From Marinomonas pontica (lineage in GTDB: Bacteria > Pseudomonadota > Gammaproteobacteria > Pseudomonadales > Marinomonadaceae): a DNA stretch of 40,905 nucleotides. The notes under the pieces were generated by a model. That model ran no database searches. It was not told the origin of the DNA and saw only the letters and a program-made list of their open reading frames with translations. The translations under genes were made by a program, and so were the position numbers. This document shows positions 18,680 to 28,300 of this stretch, piece by piece. The stretch is taken from NCBI RefSeq assembly GCF_026191375.1, contig NZ_JAODTL010000013.1:1-40905 (forward strand), written 5' to 3'. Within the stretch, counting starts at the first letter, position 1. Each line of letters begins with the position of its first letter.

Positions 18680-20584
18680 ATGACACTAAAAAAGTATTTC
18701 GGACGCAAGAAAACGCAAATATTTATGTGCATGTCTGCCATTGCCGTGTTCATCTCTGTACTGAGTTTTGGCAGCTACCGTTACTTTTTAGACAATAAAA
18801 TCAGTCAGCTTGCTTGGACTGAATCGGAGGTGTTGTCACGTAGCGCGAGCGCTTTTAGTCGAGAAATTGGCCATATTAAGCGTGTGACCTTGCTACTACG
18901 CAACAGTGTGAATGCCCGCCTGATATCTCAACAGGCTCCAGCGTCCGACCAGATGGCATCGAGTGATGATTGGAAGGCGCGAGTCGCAGATGAATTTAGT
19001 CGCTTTGCGCAGACGTCTCGCTTGATTTCACAAGTGCGCTGGATCGCGCCAAATGGTCAGGAGTTAGTTCGTATTAATGCCCAAGATGGTGTGATCACCC
19101 GTGTTTCAGAGTCTCAGCTGCAAGACAAATCGGATCGAGGCTATGTGAAAAACGCCCCTCGTGTTGGAGACAACACCGTTTACATCTCGTCACTTGACCT
19201 CAACATAGAAAATCAAGAAATTGTGCGACCCTTTCAACCGACGGTTCGTGGGGTGGTTCGTATAGACGGGAATATGCCCGGCATTCTGGTGGTCAATTAT
19301 GACCTGACAAAGCTATTTGAGCTGATGCGTTCGTTCAGCGGAGATGGCGTGAATTTGGAAATATTGGATGCGAATGGATTCTGGATGCTGTCGTCCAACA
19401 AAAGCCTTGAATGGGGCGGCATTCTTTACCCGCAAGATGCGCGATTTAACATAGCGACTCACTTTCCTGAGATTTGGCAAGAAATAAACGCCATCGATGG
19501 ATTGGAAAGAATCTTCGACGACAACCGATTATGGGGGTTGCTAAAACTACATATAGACGAAGAAGAAGTGGTGAAAGAGGGGACAAAAGTACCGTTACTG
19601 TATTTTGTCGCCCAGTCTCACGCTGAAGTATTCGCTCTATGGCAAAGGACGATGCTTGCGACCATTGTGGTCATTGCGAGTATCAGTTTTTTGATGATTG
19701 CTTGGCTGGTGTGGCGTCAAATCGTAGTGCAATTCGAAACCTATCGATTGTTGAAATTGCTCCAGCAAGAAAAAGAGCAAGCCGAGCTGGCAAACCAGCA
19801 GCTACGTTTGACCAATTCACGCCTCGTGGATTTGCAGGATGAATTGGTCGAGACCAGCAAGCTATCGTCGTTAGGACTCATGGTAGCAGGGCTGGCTCAT
19901 GAAATGCACACACCGTTGGGCGGCGTCAGAATGGCGTTGTCGTCGTGCAAAATTTGGCTGGATAAAGAGTCGGATTTACTCTCTAAAAAAGCAGCGGAAG
20001 GCATGAACAATTCGCTTTCTATTGCCGAAAAAAACCTTCTTCGAGCACTGGAGGTGGTCTCAAGCTTCAAACGTATTGTGTCAGATCGAACGGCGCAGGA
20101 AACCCAAACCTTCTTTTTTCACAATGTTGTGAGTGACATTATGTTCACTTACAAGCCTGTGCTAAAAAAACGTCCAGAGATTAAAGTACACATCGATGTA
20201 CCGCAAAATATCAAAATGTTGGGTTTTCCGGGAATCATGTCGCAAATACTGCAAAATCTGATCGATAACGCGCTAGACCACGGATTTCAGCGATTGGACA
20301 AAGGGTTGATCACGCTCACTGCGAAACAGGACGCCGACAATTTGGTGCTGATGCTCAAAGACAACGGTCGTGGTATTTCCCCTGAAATGAAAAAACGTAT
20401 TTTTGATCCATTTGCTACAACAGGGCGTACGAATAAACACACAGGGTTGGGCCTTCACCTGGTTAGCCAATGGGTGAGCGTGCTGATGAAAGGTCACATT
20501 GACGTTGAGTCCGAGGTGGGTGTTGGAACAACGTTCACGTTGACTGTTCCATTGGAGCAAAAAATCACAGAAGAAGAGAACTGA
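18680..20584 (+). CDS. Membrane sensor histidine kinase, partner of the EAL regulator
   Basis: This 634-residue inner-membrane kinase has one transmembrane helix near residues 13-36, a periplasmic sensor of about 290 residues (probably PDC/Cache-like), a second helix near 325-345, and a coiled-coil linker. The H-box GLAHEMHTPLGGVRMAL has phospho-acceptor His407. The catalytic domain shows QNLIDNALDH, KDNGRGISPEMK and TGLGLHLVSQW (N, G1 and G2 boxes). The start at 18680 is taken because it is four bases after the regulator stop and puts a basic MTLKKYFGRKK before the first helix. An upstream in-frame ATG at 18596 would lie inside the regulator gene. The ribosome site is weak, suggesting translational coupling. 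The ligand is unknown. Confidence 0.88.
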   Translation: MTLKKYFGRKKTQIFMCMSAIAVFISVLSFGSYRYFLDNKISQLAWTESEVLSRSASAFSREIGHIKRVTLLLRNSVNARLISQQAPASDQMASSDDWKARVADEFSRFAQTSRLISQVRWIAPNGQELVRINAQDGVITRVSESQLQDKSDRGYVKNAPRVGDNTVYISSLDLNIENQEIVRPFQPTVRGVVRIDGNMPGILVVNYDLTKLFELMRSFSGDGVNLEILDANGFWMLSSNKSLEWGGILYPQDARFNIATHFPEIWQEINAIDGLERIFDDNRLWGLLKLHIDEEEVVKEGTKVPLLYFVAQSHAEVFALWQRTMLATIVVIASISFLMIAWLVWRQIVVQFETYRLLKLLQQEKEQAELANQQLRLTNSRLVDLQDELVETSKLSSLGLMVAGLAHEMHTPLGGVRMALSSCKIWLDKESDLLSKKAAEGMNNSLSIAEKNLLRALEVVSSFKRIVSDRTAQETQTFFFHNVVSDIMFTYKPVLKKRPEIKVHIDVPQNIKMLGFPGIMSQILQNLIDNALDHGFQRLDKGLITLTAKQDADNLVLMLKDNGRGISPEMKKRIFDPFATTGRTNKHTGLGLHLVSQWVSVLMKGHIDVESEVGVGTTFTLTVPLEQKITEEEN

Positions 20585-20624
20585 TCTGGGATTTTTTGCC
20601 AAACCAAATGGGATAAGTGGCGGC

Positions 20625-21827
20625 TTATTGTTTTGGCTTAGGGCTTGCGATCCAGCCTAACACTAACCACACGAAACAAATCGCTAACATCACAAACAAG
20701 GGCAATGTCCAAGATTGATGCCAGTCGAACAGTGCGCCTATCATCACTGGCCCAATTGCGGCCAATGTATACCCAATCAACTGCGCCATACCCGACAGAG
20801 CCGCTGCTTGTTTTGGGCTGTGGGTTCGTAAACTCACAAATGACAAGCCCAAAATAAACCCCATGCTGATGCCAAAACCAAACGATACACACCATAGGGC
20901 CGACCAACTTGGCACAAACAAAAAACCGGATAGACTCACCAAGGTCAAGCCCGTCGAGAACAAACAAAGTCGTCGGTGACTGCCTAACTTATTGATAAAT
21001 GGCGCCAAAATAAGCGACGGCAGCGCCCCCGCTAATTGCAAATAACCTTGATACAAGCCCGCAGTAGAATCGCTGTAATTGTGGCTCATCAAAATGGCTG
21101 GCACCCACGCCACCACAATGTAATTCAACAACGAATTCACCGCTAAGAAACCAGCCACTTGCCACGCTGTCAGCGAGCGCCAGACACTGGACGCGGTATC
21201 AATTTGACTGTCTTGTGGCGCTTGGTGCTGGGTTATTTTGCAGCTAAACCACACCACCAAAGGCAATATAATCAGCGCACTTTGGCACGCTAATGCAAAT
21301 GACCAGCCTGATATGGGCAAATCGAAAGGCGACTGTTCTGCGTACACGCTCAAAGGGACCGCAAAACTCGACATCAAAAAACCACCAATGCTCATCATCA
21401 ACACGTATATCGCCGTCAGCTGAACCACATACTGGGGGAATTCACGTTTCAGCAAACTGGGCAGCAGCACATTGCCAATCGCGATCCCTGCACCAATCAA
21501 CACGGCACCAAGGTACAAAGTGCTGATTGAACCAAACGTTCGGATCATCATACCCAGGGCAATGAGACCCACGCCTGACGCCAAAATGCGTTCAATGCGA
21601 AAGTGCTGCGTTAGCCAAGACGCCACTGGGGCAAACACCGCAAACGCCAACAAAGGCAAGCTAGTGAGCAACCCCAATTGGGAACTGCTCAACGACAAAT
21701 CCAAACTAATTCGTTCTAATAATGGCGGTAGCCCAGTAACCGGACCACGCAAACTCAGTGCGACTAAAAAAATAAATAATAATAAATACGCAGCGTCATG
21801 TTGCGCTAAGCGTTGTAATGATTTCAT
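20625..21827 (-). CDS. CynX/NimT-family major facilitator transporter
   Basis: This 400-residue inner-membrane MFS protein has about 12 hydrophobic helices. The start resembles the CynX/NimT/YycB subfamily (FIFLVALSLRGPVTGLPPLL), and the loop-2/3 region LLTSLPLLAFAVFAPVASWL is MFS-typical. Its length is near that of E. coli NimT (393), a 2-nitroimidazole exporter. As in the E. coli nimR-nimT pair, an AraC-type regulator is divergently encoded next to it. The natural substrate cannot be read from sequence. The ATG at 21827 is preferred (TGGA seven bases upstream); an in-frame ATG at 21851 would add eight residues. It ends 40 bases from the convergent histidine kinase gene. Confidence 0.82.
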   Translation of the reverse strand: MKSLQRLAQHDAAYLLLFIFLVALSLRGPVTGLPPLLERISLDLSLSSSQLGLLTSLPLLAFAVFAPVASWLTQHFRIERILASGVGLIALGMMIRTFGSISTLYLGAVLIGAGIAIGNVLLPSLLKREFPQYVVQLTAIYVLMMSIGGFLMSSFAVPLSVYAEQSPFDLPISGWSFALACQSALIILPLVVWFSCKITQHQAPQDSQIDTASSVWRSLTAWQVAGFLAVNSLLNYIVVAWVPAILMSHNYSDSTAGLYQGYLQLAGALPSLILAPFINKLGSHRRLCLFSTGLTLVSLSGFLFVPSWSALWCVSFGFGISMGFILGLSFVSLRTHSPKQAAALSGMAQLIGYTLAAIGPVMIGALFDWHQSWTLPLFVMLAICFVWLVLGWIASPKPKQ

Positions 21828-21909
21828 GAATATTCCACTAACAGTCGACATCAAGGTGGGTTGTTGAGCGCGTATTATAGGTGCTAATCTTCTAACTTAA
21901 TTTGGTCAT

Positions 21910-22728
21910 TTGGACAGTAAATTGCTAAATCCAGACAAATTGTCATCTCGTCTTGTGACAGATTTACACTTTGCCGATTCCTATCCGCAGCGAGTTCTGG
22001 TGTTGCGTTCAGAATCCGCACCACACATCGAAGAGACACCTTGGCATAATCATCAAAAAGGCCAGCTTGTGATGCCCTTAACTGGCGTTGTGACCAGCTT
22101 TATTAATGACAAAATGTGGTTGGTTCCACCTCGTTGCGCGGTATGGATTCCCAGTATGGTTATGCACCGTAATCAGATTTCGCCCCGCGCGGATGTGTGT
22201 ATGTTGTTTGCCGATTCGGCTAACTTGGCGATGCCTGAGTCAGCGTGCACCATCACAGTAACGCCATTGTTACGAGAACTCACTACCTACCTTGCTACAC
22301 AAGCTCCCAACTATTCGCCGGATTCAGCGACAGACAGGCTGGTGACTGTGCTGCTTGATCAGCTTGTGAAGCAAGAACGAGAAGAGTTTGATTTCCCTAT
22401 TCCAGATGAGCCAACGCTGCATCGCCTTGCGCTTGCATTGATTGCAAAACCACACGAGAAACGCACACTAGGGGAGTGGGCCAACGATTTCGCCATGAGC
22501 GAGCGAACGTTAGCCCGTATGATAAAGCGTCATGTGCAGCTGACGTTCGGTCAATGGCGCAGCCAACTGCACATTGTGCTCGCGTTACAAAAACTTGCCA
22601 TCAACCTGCCCATTCAAACCATATCCGAAGAACTGGGCTACGACTCAGTCAGTGCCTTTATTACCTTTTTTAAAAAAGCGCTGGGCAAATCCCCAAGGCA
22701 GTATCGGATAGAGCGTTGGGGACGTTAG
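21910..22728 (+). CDS. AraC-family regulator, NimR-like
   Basis: This 272-residue regulator has a cupin-type N-terminal sensing domain (TPWHNHQKGQLVMPLTGVV, with the paired His of the HxHxxxQL pattern near residues 47-49) and a C-terminal AraC double helix-turn-helix (TLGEWANDFAMSERTLARMI, then ISEELGYDSVSAFITFFKKA and the closing LGKSPRQYR). Length and order match E. coli NimR (YeaM), which represses the adjacent nimT exporter. Here too the transporter is divergent. The reading frame opens with TTG at 21910 because the frame is closed by a stop just upstream and no suitable ATG exists; a GTG at 21955 is an alternative, so the exact start is uncertain. Its stop overlaps the convergent gdx stop by two bases. 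Confidence 0.83.
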   Translation: MDSKLLNPDKLSSRLVTDLHFADSYPQRVLVLRSESAPHIEETPWHNHQKGQLVMPLTGVVTSFINDKMWLVPPRCAVWIPSMVMHRNQISPRADVCMLFADSANLAMPESACTITVTPLLRELTTYLATQAPNYSPDSATDRLVTVLLDQLVKQEREEFDFPIPDEPTLHRLALALIAKPHEKRTLGEWANDFAMSERTLARMIKRHVQLTFGQWRSQLHIVLALQKLAINLPIQTISEELGYDSVSAFITFFKKALGKSPRQYRIERWGR

Positions 22729-23042
22729 TGGGCAAACTTTAACACCACCACGCCAAGGATAATCAGTAACACGCCCATGTAGCGAAGCAAGGATGTCGGA
22801 TCGCCATAAAACCAAATACCTAGTAAAAAGGTTCCGGACGCTCCAATGCCTGTCCATACAGCGTACGCGGTTCCCATAGGGATTTCTTTTTGCGCTAACC
22901 ACAGCAAGGTACCACTGACAGCCATAAAACCAATTGCCATGGCTATGCCTAATATTTTTGAGCCACCTGATTGCGCCATTTTTAGGCCAACTGGCCAACC
23001 GATTTCCGTCAACCCAGCCAACAGCAAATATACCCAACTCAT
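22725..23042 (-). CDS. gdx: Gdx/SugE-type small multidrug resistance exporter
   Basis: This is a 105-residue, four-helix SMR protein that works as an antiparallel dimer in the inner membrane, exchanging cations for protons. Glu13 in LLAGLTEIGW is the essential binding residue. The segments WPVGLKMAQSGG and IPMGTAYAVWTGIGASGTFL match Gdx/SugE rather than EmrE, and characterised Gdx members export guanidinium. Two substitutions are worth noting: Pro at position 17 in the first helix, and a short basic C-terminus. No guanidine riboswitch is visible in the 93-bp leader. A ribosome site AAGGAG lies six bases before the ATG. It is divergent from a LysR regulator gene, which may control it. Confidence 0.88.
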   Translation of the reverse strand: MSWVYLLLAGLTEIGWPVGLKMAQSGGSKILGIAMAIGFMAVSGTLLWLAQKEIPMGTAYAVWTGIGASGTFLLGIWFYGDPTSLLRYMGVLLIILGVVVLKFAH

Positions 23043-23135
23043 GCCTTTCTCCTTATTTTCGAAGACAATGTATTTGCGCGCTAGACTATCAATAAATATG
23101 ATGTATAAAAGTTAATAACTATCGAAATTATTCAT

Positions 23136-24023
23136 ATGTTGAGTCTAGAGCAAATTAATATGCTGGTATTGTCTGCCGAGCTCGGGTCGTTTTCCGCGTG
23201 CGCCAGACGTTTGGGCAAAGTTCAATCGGCCGTGAGTCATGGCATTAGCAACCTAGAGCTGGATTTGGGGGTAGAGCTGTTTGACAGAACCCCGCGCAGC
23301 CCAACCCTAACCCCAGAAGGCGAACGTTTGATTCGCAGCGCAAAAGCATTATTGGCGCAGTCGCATGAGTTTGAAAAGATTGCCGAATCCATACTTCGCC
23401 ATGAAGAAAGCCACCTGACCGTAGCGGTAGATGATGCATTGTTTGCGCCTCACGTCTCGGCTGTTTTGGCGCAGTTTGCTCGTGAATACCCGCTGGTACA
23501 GCTGGATGTTATGTCGGTCGCATCAACGGATATTATCGACGCCGTTGCTAACGGCAACATGGACATTGGTGTAATGTTTTCTGAAGTGGAAGTAAACAAA
23601 AAAGTGGACTTTTGTTACGTCGGCGGCGTGGACTTTGTGGCGGTGTGCCATCCTCTTTTTCCCCTAGCGACACAAAAAGTTCTGTCTGAATCCGACCTTG
23701 CTCCTTTTCGTCAGGTGGCTGTTAGGGGTAAGCAAAAGCGAGAGTCACAAGTGCTTATTAGTATGACGCCTAATGCATGGTGGTGTACAAGCTACCACGC
23801 TGTGCTCGAACTGGTTCAACAGCAAATCGGTTGGGCGTATTTGCCCGTCGCCTTAGTCGACCCACTGATCAAACAAGGTGACATACACAAGATCGACGTC
23901 GCCTTCGACTACAAACCATGGTCTGTCCCCGTTGACCTAGTCTGTAAAAAAGGTGCCTTACGTGGCTCCGCCCATCAATGGCTATTTGACGCCTTAAAAA
24001 ACGCCTTTTCTGCTGAGCGGTAG
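23136..24023 (+). CDS. LysR-family transcriptional regulator
   Basis: This 295-residue LysR protein has an N-terminal winged helix (LVLSAELGSFSACARRLGKV, then QSAVSHGISNLELDLGVELF) and the two-lobe effector domain, with NGNMDIGVMF and IGWAYLPVALV segments. No Cys pair or other ligand-specific motif is visible, so its inducer is unknown. It is divergent from the Gdx/SugE gene across 93 bases, a usual layout for a regulator and its target. It is the last gene before the toxin/defence cluster that begins near 24.2 kb. Confidence 0.88.
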   Translation: MLSLEQINMLVLSAELGSFSACARRLGKVQSAVSHGISNLELDLGVELFDRTPRSPTLTPEGERLIRSAKALLAQSHEFEKIAESILRHEESHLTVAVDDALFAPHVSAVLAQFAREYPLVQLDVMSVASTDIIDAVANGNMDIGVMFSEVEVNKKVDFCYVGGVDFVAVCHPLFPLATQKVLSESDLAPFRQVAVRGKQKRESQVLISMTPNAWWCTSYHAVLELVQQQIGWAYLPVALVDPLIKQGDIHKIDVAFDYKPWSVPVDLVCKKGALRGSAHQWLFDALKNAFSAER

Positions 24024-24186
24024 GCAGGGTGAAAAGAGTTTTTTGGTTGTTTTATCTTTAAGTGTGAAACCAGATACCGTGCGTCTGATAGAAAAACAAC
24101 TGGATGCTTGTTGGCAAGACAATAAAGGCTTGTTGGGGGAATGAACTGATACAACATTTTGGATGTGCGGGCAGGCTCATCAAGAT

Positions 24187-24231
24187 AGGACTGTATTCCT
24201 ATAATGGTTTAAAATATAGGAATACAGTCCT
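24187..24231. promoter_or_regulatory. Perfect 17-bp inverted repeat operator upstream of hipB
   Basis: AGGACTGTATTCCTATA at 24187-24203 is repeated as its exact reverse complement at 24215-24231, with an 11-base AT-rich spacer. Each arm also contains a small dyad, AGGA/TCCT six bases apart, so two protein dimers could sit side by side. It lies 23 bases before the hipB-like start. HipB proteins repress their own operon through paired palindromes, so autoregulation by the adjacent protein is the likely role. Confidence 0.75.
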
Positions 24232-24254
24232 GCTTTTAAATAGGGATAAATAAA

Positions 24255-24560
24255 ATGCCTAAGAGAGACATGCACCGAGTGTTATTTCCCAAGCAACTCA
24301 AGGTCTTGCGTGTGTTCGGTGAAGATTTGTTGTTGGCGGCTAAACGGCGAGGCTTTACCAAGAAATTGATTTGTGACCGCACAGGGTTTGATAACAAAAC
24401 AGTGAACAAAGTCTTTGCGGGTGATCCGGGCGTGGCGATTGGTACTTATATTAAAGTCATGGCCGTGCTTGGTATGGAGGACAATTTCTCGACACTGGCA
24501 GCCCATGACGAAGTAGGCGTTAAGCTACAAAACATTAAGCTACTGGAGGGCAGGAAATGA
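24255..24560 (+). CDS. HipB-like helix-turn-helix antitoxin/regulator
   Basis: This 101-residue basic protein has an Xre-type helix-turn-helix around residues 25-70 (AAKRRGFTKKLICDRTGFDN, then KTVNKVFAGDPGVAIGTYIK). Its stop overlaps the start of a HipA N-terminal fragment by four bases (ATGA), the usual hipBA coupling, and a perfect inverted repeat lies just upstream. In complete systems HipB binds the HipA kinase and represses the operon. Here HipA lacks its kinase part, so this protein may persist only as a DNA-binding regulator. The name rests on context and fold more than on close similarity to E. coli HipB. Confidence 0.78.
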   Translation: MPKRDMHRVLFPKQLKVLRVFGEDLLLAAKRRGFTKKLICDRTGFDNKTVNKVFAGDPGVAIGTYIKVMAVLGMEDNFSTLAAHDEVGVKLQNIKLLEGRK

Positions 24561-25147
24561 GCCGTCGAGTGGTGGAGGTTTATGCCCATTGGATGCCTAT
24601 CGACCTGCCTTTGTTAGTGGGGCAGCTGACGTTCGCAGAAAGCAGCCGAGGTGGTGTGTTTAGCTTTGCTTACGATCAAGCCTTTCTAGCATCGGATTAC
24701 CGCTTACAGATAGATCCACTACTAACGCTTCATGATGGTGAACTGTATAACGATTCACCTGATAAAAACTTCCGCGCATTTTTGGATTCATCGCCGGATC
24801 GTTGGGGTCGCATTCTCATGCAGCGACGAGCCGCCATTGAATTTAACAAAGGCTTACGGACAACGAGTCGACTCACTGAATTAGACTATTTGTTAGGTGT
24901 ACATGACTCTTATCGAATGGGCGGGATTCGCTTTAAACTCGCTGGTTCGACAGACTTTTTAGATAATAATAGCGAGTTTGCTGCACCGCCTATGGCCTCT
25001 CTACGCGAGTTGGAATATGCCGCTCTCCAAATAGAAAAAGACGACAATATTGAGAGCGATGAATATTATCGCTGGCTAAAAATGTTGATTTCTCCTGGCT
25101 CATCTTTATGCTGTGCTCGGCCAAAAGCGTGCGTGACGGAGGTTTGA
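24557..25147 (+). pseudogene. HipA toxin kinase, N-terminal fragment only
   Basis: The 196-residue product matches the N-terminal part of HipA-type Ser/Thr kinases: VYAHWMPIDLPLLVGQLTF, FLDSSPDRWGRILMQRR, LTELDYLLGVHDSYRMGGIR and WLKMLISPGSSL. Family proteins are about 430-440 residues and continue GGARPKASV into the ATP-binding and catalytic segments. Here the Gly pair is Cys-Cys (SSLCCARPKACV) and the frame stops five codons later. The next 160 bases contain no kinase sequence in any frame, so about 240 residues have been deleted, not shifted. It cannot act as a HipA kinase. Confidence 0.82.
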
Positions 25148-25221
25148 TATAAAACAGACTTTGCTTAACTATGGCGAGGGATTGCTATTAACTCCGTGGT
25201 TTTTAATACGTATGATCGTTT

Positions 25222-25240
25222 AAGGAAGCATGGCTTCCTT
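25222..25240 (+). terminator. Small hairpin downstream of the hipBA remnant
   Basis: AAGGAAGC/GCTTCCTT with a 3-base loop is followed by TTGT, giving four consecutive T counting the last arm bases. It is a plausible weak terminator in the 159-bp gap before the helicase gene. Nothing else is recognised in that gap. Confidence 0.45.
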
Positions 25241-25306
25241 TTGTAAATCTGTTTGATCTAATCGTTTTAGACATATACATCTTAATCAAAGGATTCTGAA
25301 TTACTC

Positions 25307-28300
25307 ATGCAGCAAGTTGGCATTTATGAGCAGTTGATTACTCAGCTGATCTCTTCGCGATTAGATAAGCAAACTTTTTACATTGGCGAACGTCAGCTTG
25401 AAGCCAGCGAAGCGGGCGTTTGGCTTTCCCGATTTTTGAGCCGTATTTTAGAGTTTGCCGTCAATTCTATTCCGTCTGGCGATGATCAACTGCAAGAACA
25501 AATCCACTTTGCTAACCAGCTAATGCTATGGCTCAAAGAACGACTGCAAGATGATGATTTTATCGATAAAAACCTGTTGGATTGCCAAGGACGAATTCTC
25601 ACCGCCTTGTATGAACTAGAAAATCCTGTCGCAGCAAACTTGAAGCAATATGTAAAAGATGTCTTTCCTTTGACAGGGTTAACTCAAAGTGAGCTGTTCT
25701 GCGGCAGCAATGCAGGCTTATCTCTTGAATCTGAGTTGAAACGAGAAATCCTTTCTGCCGATAAAATCTACTGGTTAGTATCTTTTATTAAATGGGCTGG
25801 GATTCGCATTTTTCGAAGAGAGCTTGAAGAATTTACCCGAAGCGGTCGCGAGTTAAAAATTATTACGACGTCCTATATGGGTGCTACTGACGCTAAAGCG
25901 GTTGAGTATTTAGCCAGTCTGCCTAATACCAAAGTGAAGCTAAGTTACAACACTGAGCGAGAGCGGCTTCATGCGAAGAGTTATCTGTTCTTGCGTGATA
26001 CTGGCTTTCATACGGGCTATATTGGGTCTTCAAATTTGTCCCATTCCGCGCTTACCAGTGGTCTTGAATGGAATTTAAAAATCACGTCCCAAGAAATCCC
26101 GCACATCATTAATAAATCATTGAGTACCTTTGAGACCTATTGGGCATCTAATGAGTTTGAAGCGTTTAGTGGTGACGCTACCAGCTCTGCGAAATTGAAA
26201 CGGGCTTTGAAGCAGCAGCGAGGCGATAGTGATGCTAGTCAGTCGCATTTTTTCGACATCACACCATTTCCTCATCAGCTTGAGATTTTAGAAAAGTTAG
26301 CGGTTGAGCGTAGTGTTCATCAGCGTTTTAGAAATCTTGTTGTAGCCGCAACGGGAACAGGAAAAACACTGATTTCTGCGTTTGATTTTGCCCAGTTTTT
26401 AAAGACTAAACCTAACGCTAACTTTCTATTTATTGCCCATCGTGAGGAAATTTTAAAACAAGCTCGTTCGGCTTATAGAGGTGTGTTGCGAAATGGATCG
26501 TTTGGTGAGCTATGGGTAGGCGGTCATACACCAGAACATTATCGTCAACTGTTTGTTTCTATTCAGACCCTTAATAACCAATTAGAGTCGCTAAGCTTAA
26601 CCGCAGACTTTTACGACTACATTGTGATTGATGAAGTTCATCACATCGCGGCAACGAGTTATCGTAAAGTATTACACTATTTTCAATCGGATATTTTGCT
26701 AGGACTGACAGCGACACCGGAGCGTCATGATGGTGGTGATATTTTAGGCGATTTTGGTGGGGTTATTGCTGCTGAATTGCGTTTGCCTGAAGCGATAAAT
26801 CAACGTCACCTTTCTCCTTTTCAATACTTTGGGATAGATGACGAGACTGATCTGCGCAATATCTCGTGGAGCCGTGGTCGTTATGATATTGCTCAGCTGA
26901 CAAACCTATACACACATAACCAAGCACGTTTTGATAAAATATTGCTGAGTTTGCAGGAGATCGTCACAGATCTCCATCAAATGAAGGCATTGGCCTTTTG
27001 TGTGAGTCGCGATCATGCGAATTACATGGTGCGACAATTACTGTTAAAAGGCGTTAAGGCGGACGTACTTACCAGTGATAACAGTAATGAGCGTCAGCAG
27101 AAGCAACAGGCAATTCGGTCCGGTGAAATTAATGTGTTGTGTGTCGTCGATATTTTCAATGAAGGGGTCGATATTCCAGAAGTCGATACCTTGTTGTTTT
27201 TACGACCGACGGAAAGTCTCACCATTTTCTTACAGCAGTTAGGTCGTGGTTTACGCTTGGCTAATGGTAAAGAATGTTGCACCGTTTTGGATTTTGTCGG
27301 TAACTCTCGTCCAGAATACGATTTTGCCAGTAAGTTCAGAGCGTTAGTCGGCAAAAGTAATCGAGCGATTAGTGAAGAAATTAAACAGGGCTTCCCACAA
27401 GCGCCGTTAGGTTGTCGAATTGAGCTGACGAAACGCACCCAAGAAATGGTGCTGCAAAATATTCGCCAAGCCAGTGTGAGTCGTTCACGATTATTGGGCA
27501 TGATTCGGCAATTTGAACAATATTCTACATTGGATTTATCACTAGCCAACTTCCTCAAAATGCATTCGCAACTCAGTCTGGAAGATATTTATAAGAAAGA
27601 TAGCTGGACCACTTTAGTAAACGAAGCAAAAGTTAATGAAGTCCAAGAGCCGAATAATACGGAACTACACGCTATTTATAAACGAGCAATCGATACGCGA
27701 TTTCTGGTCTGTGACTCATATAGTTATTTGAGTTTTTTACGAGACTTGTGCCAGAACAGATTCATATTAAGTGACGATATGGATCAACGCATGGCGCTTA
27801 TGTGCCATTATGATTTTTGGCAAAAAAGTGGTGTTGAGCTGGGTTTTTCTTCGCTGCAAGTGAGTCTGAAAGCGCTTGAAAATGTGCATTTACGAGCTGA
27901 GCTTGTTGATGTGTTGACGATTTTGATCAACCGTATTCAGCATCAAGAATTGCCTATGTTAGACATGATATCTAATCCGCTAACGTCACACGCTCGCTAT
28001 ACTCGAGAGCAAATTTTGGTCGGCTTTGGCGCGTCAACATTTGAAAAGCGCTCGCCTGCTCGTGAAGGTGTGTTAGAAATCAAAGAAGACAATGTAGAGA
28101 TTTTGTTTGTCACACTGAATAAAAATGAAAAGCAATTTTCTCCTACTACCATGTATCACGACTATGCAATTAACGAGCACTTATTTCACTGGCAGTCGCA
28201 AAATAGCGCGCGACCAGATAGAGGAAAAGGGCATAGCTATGTCGAACAGAATGAAAATGGTAAGCGTGTTTTCCTATTTGTACGTGAACAAAGCAAAGAT

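Noticed and set aside
22959..23135. Possible guanidine riboswitch upstream of the Gdx-type gene
   Set aside because: The 93-bp leader shows no paired ACGA/ACGR-loop hairpins and is too short for the larger class.
24024..24150. Short open frame after the LysR gene (KPDTVRLIEKQLDACWQDN)
   Set aside because: It has no proper start or ribosome site and no recognisable family; it may be a remnant but cannot be supported.
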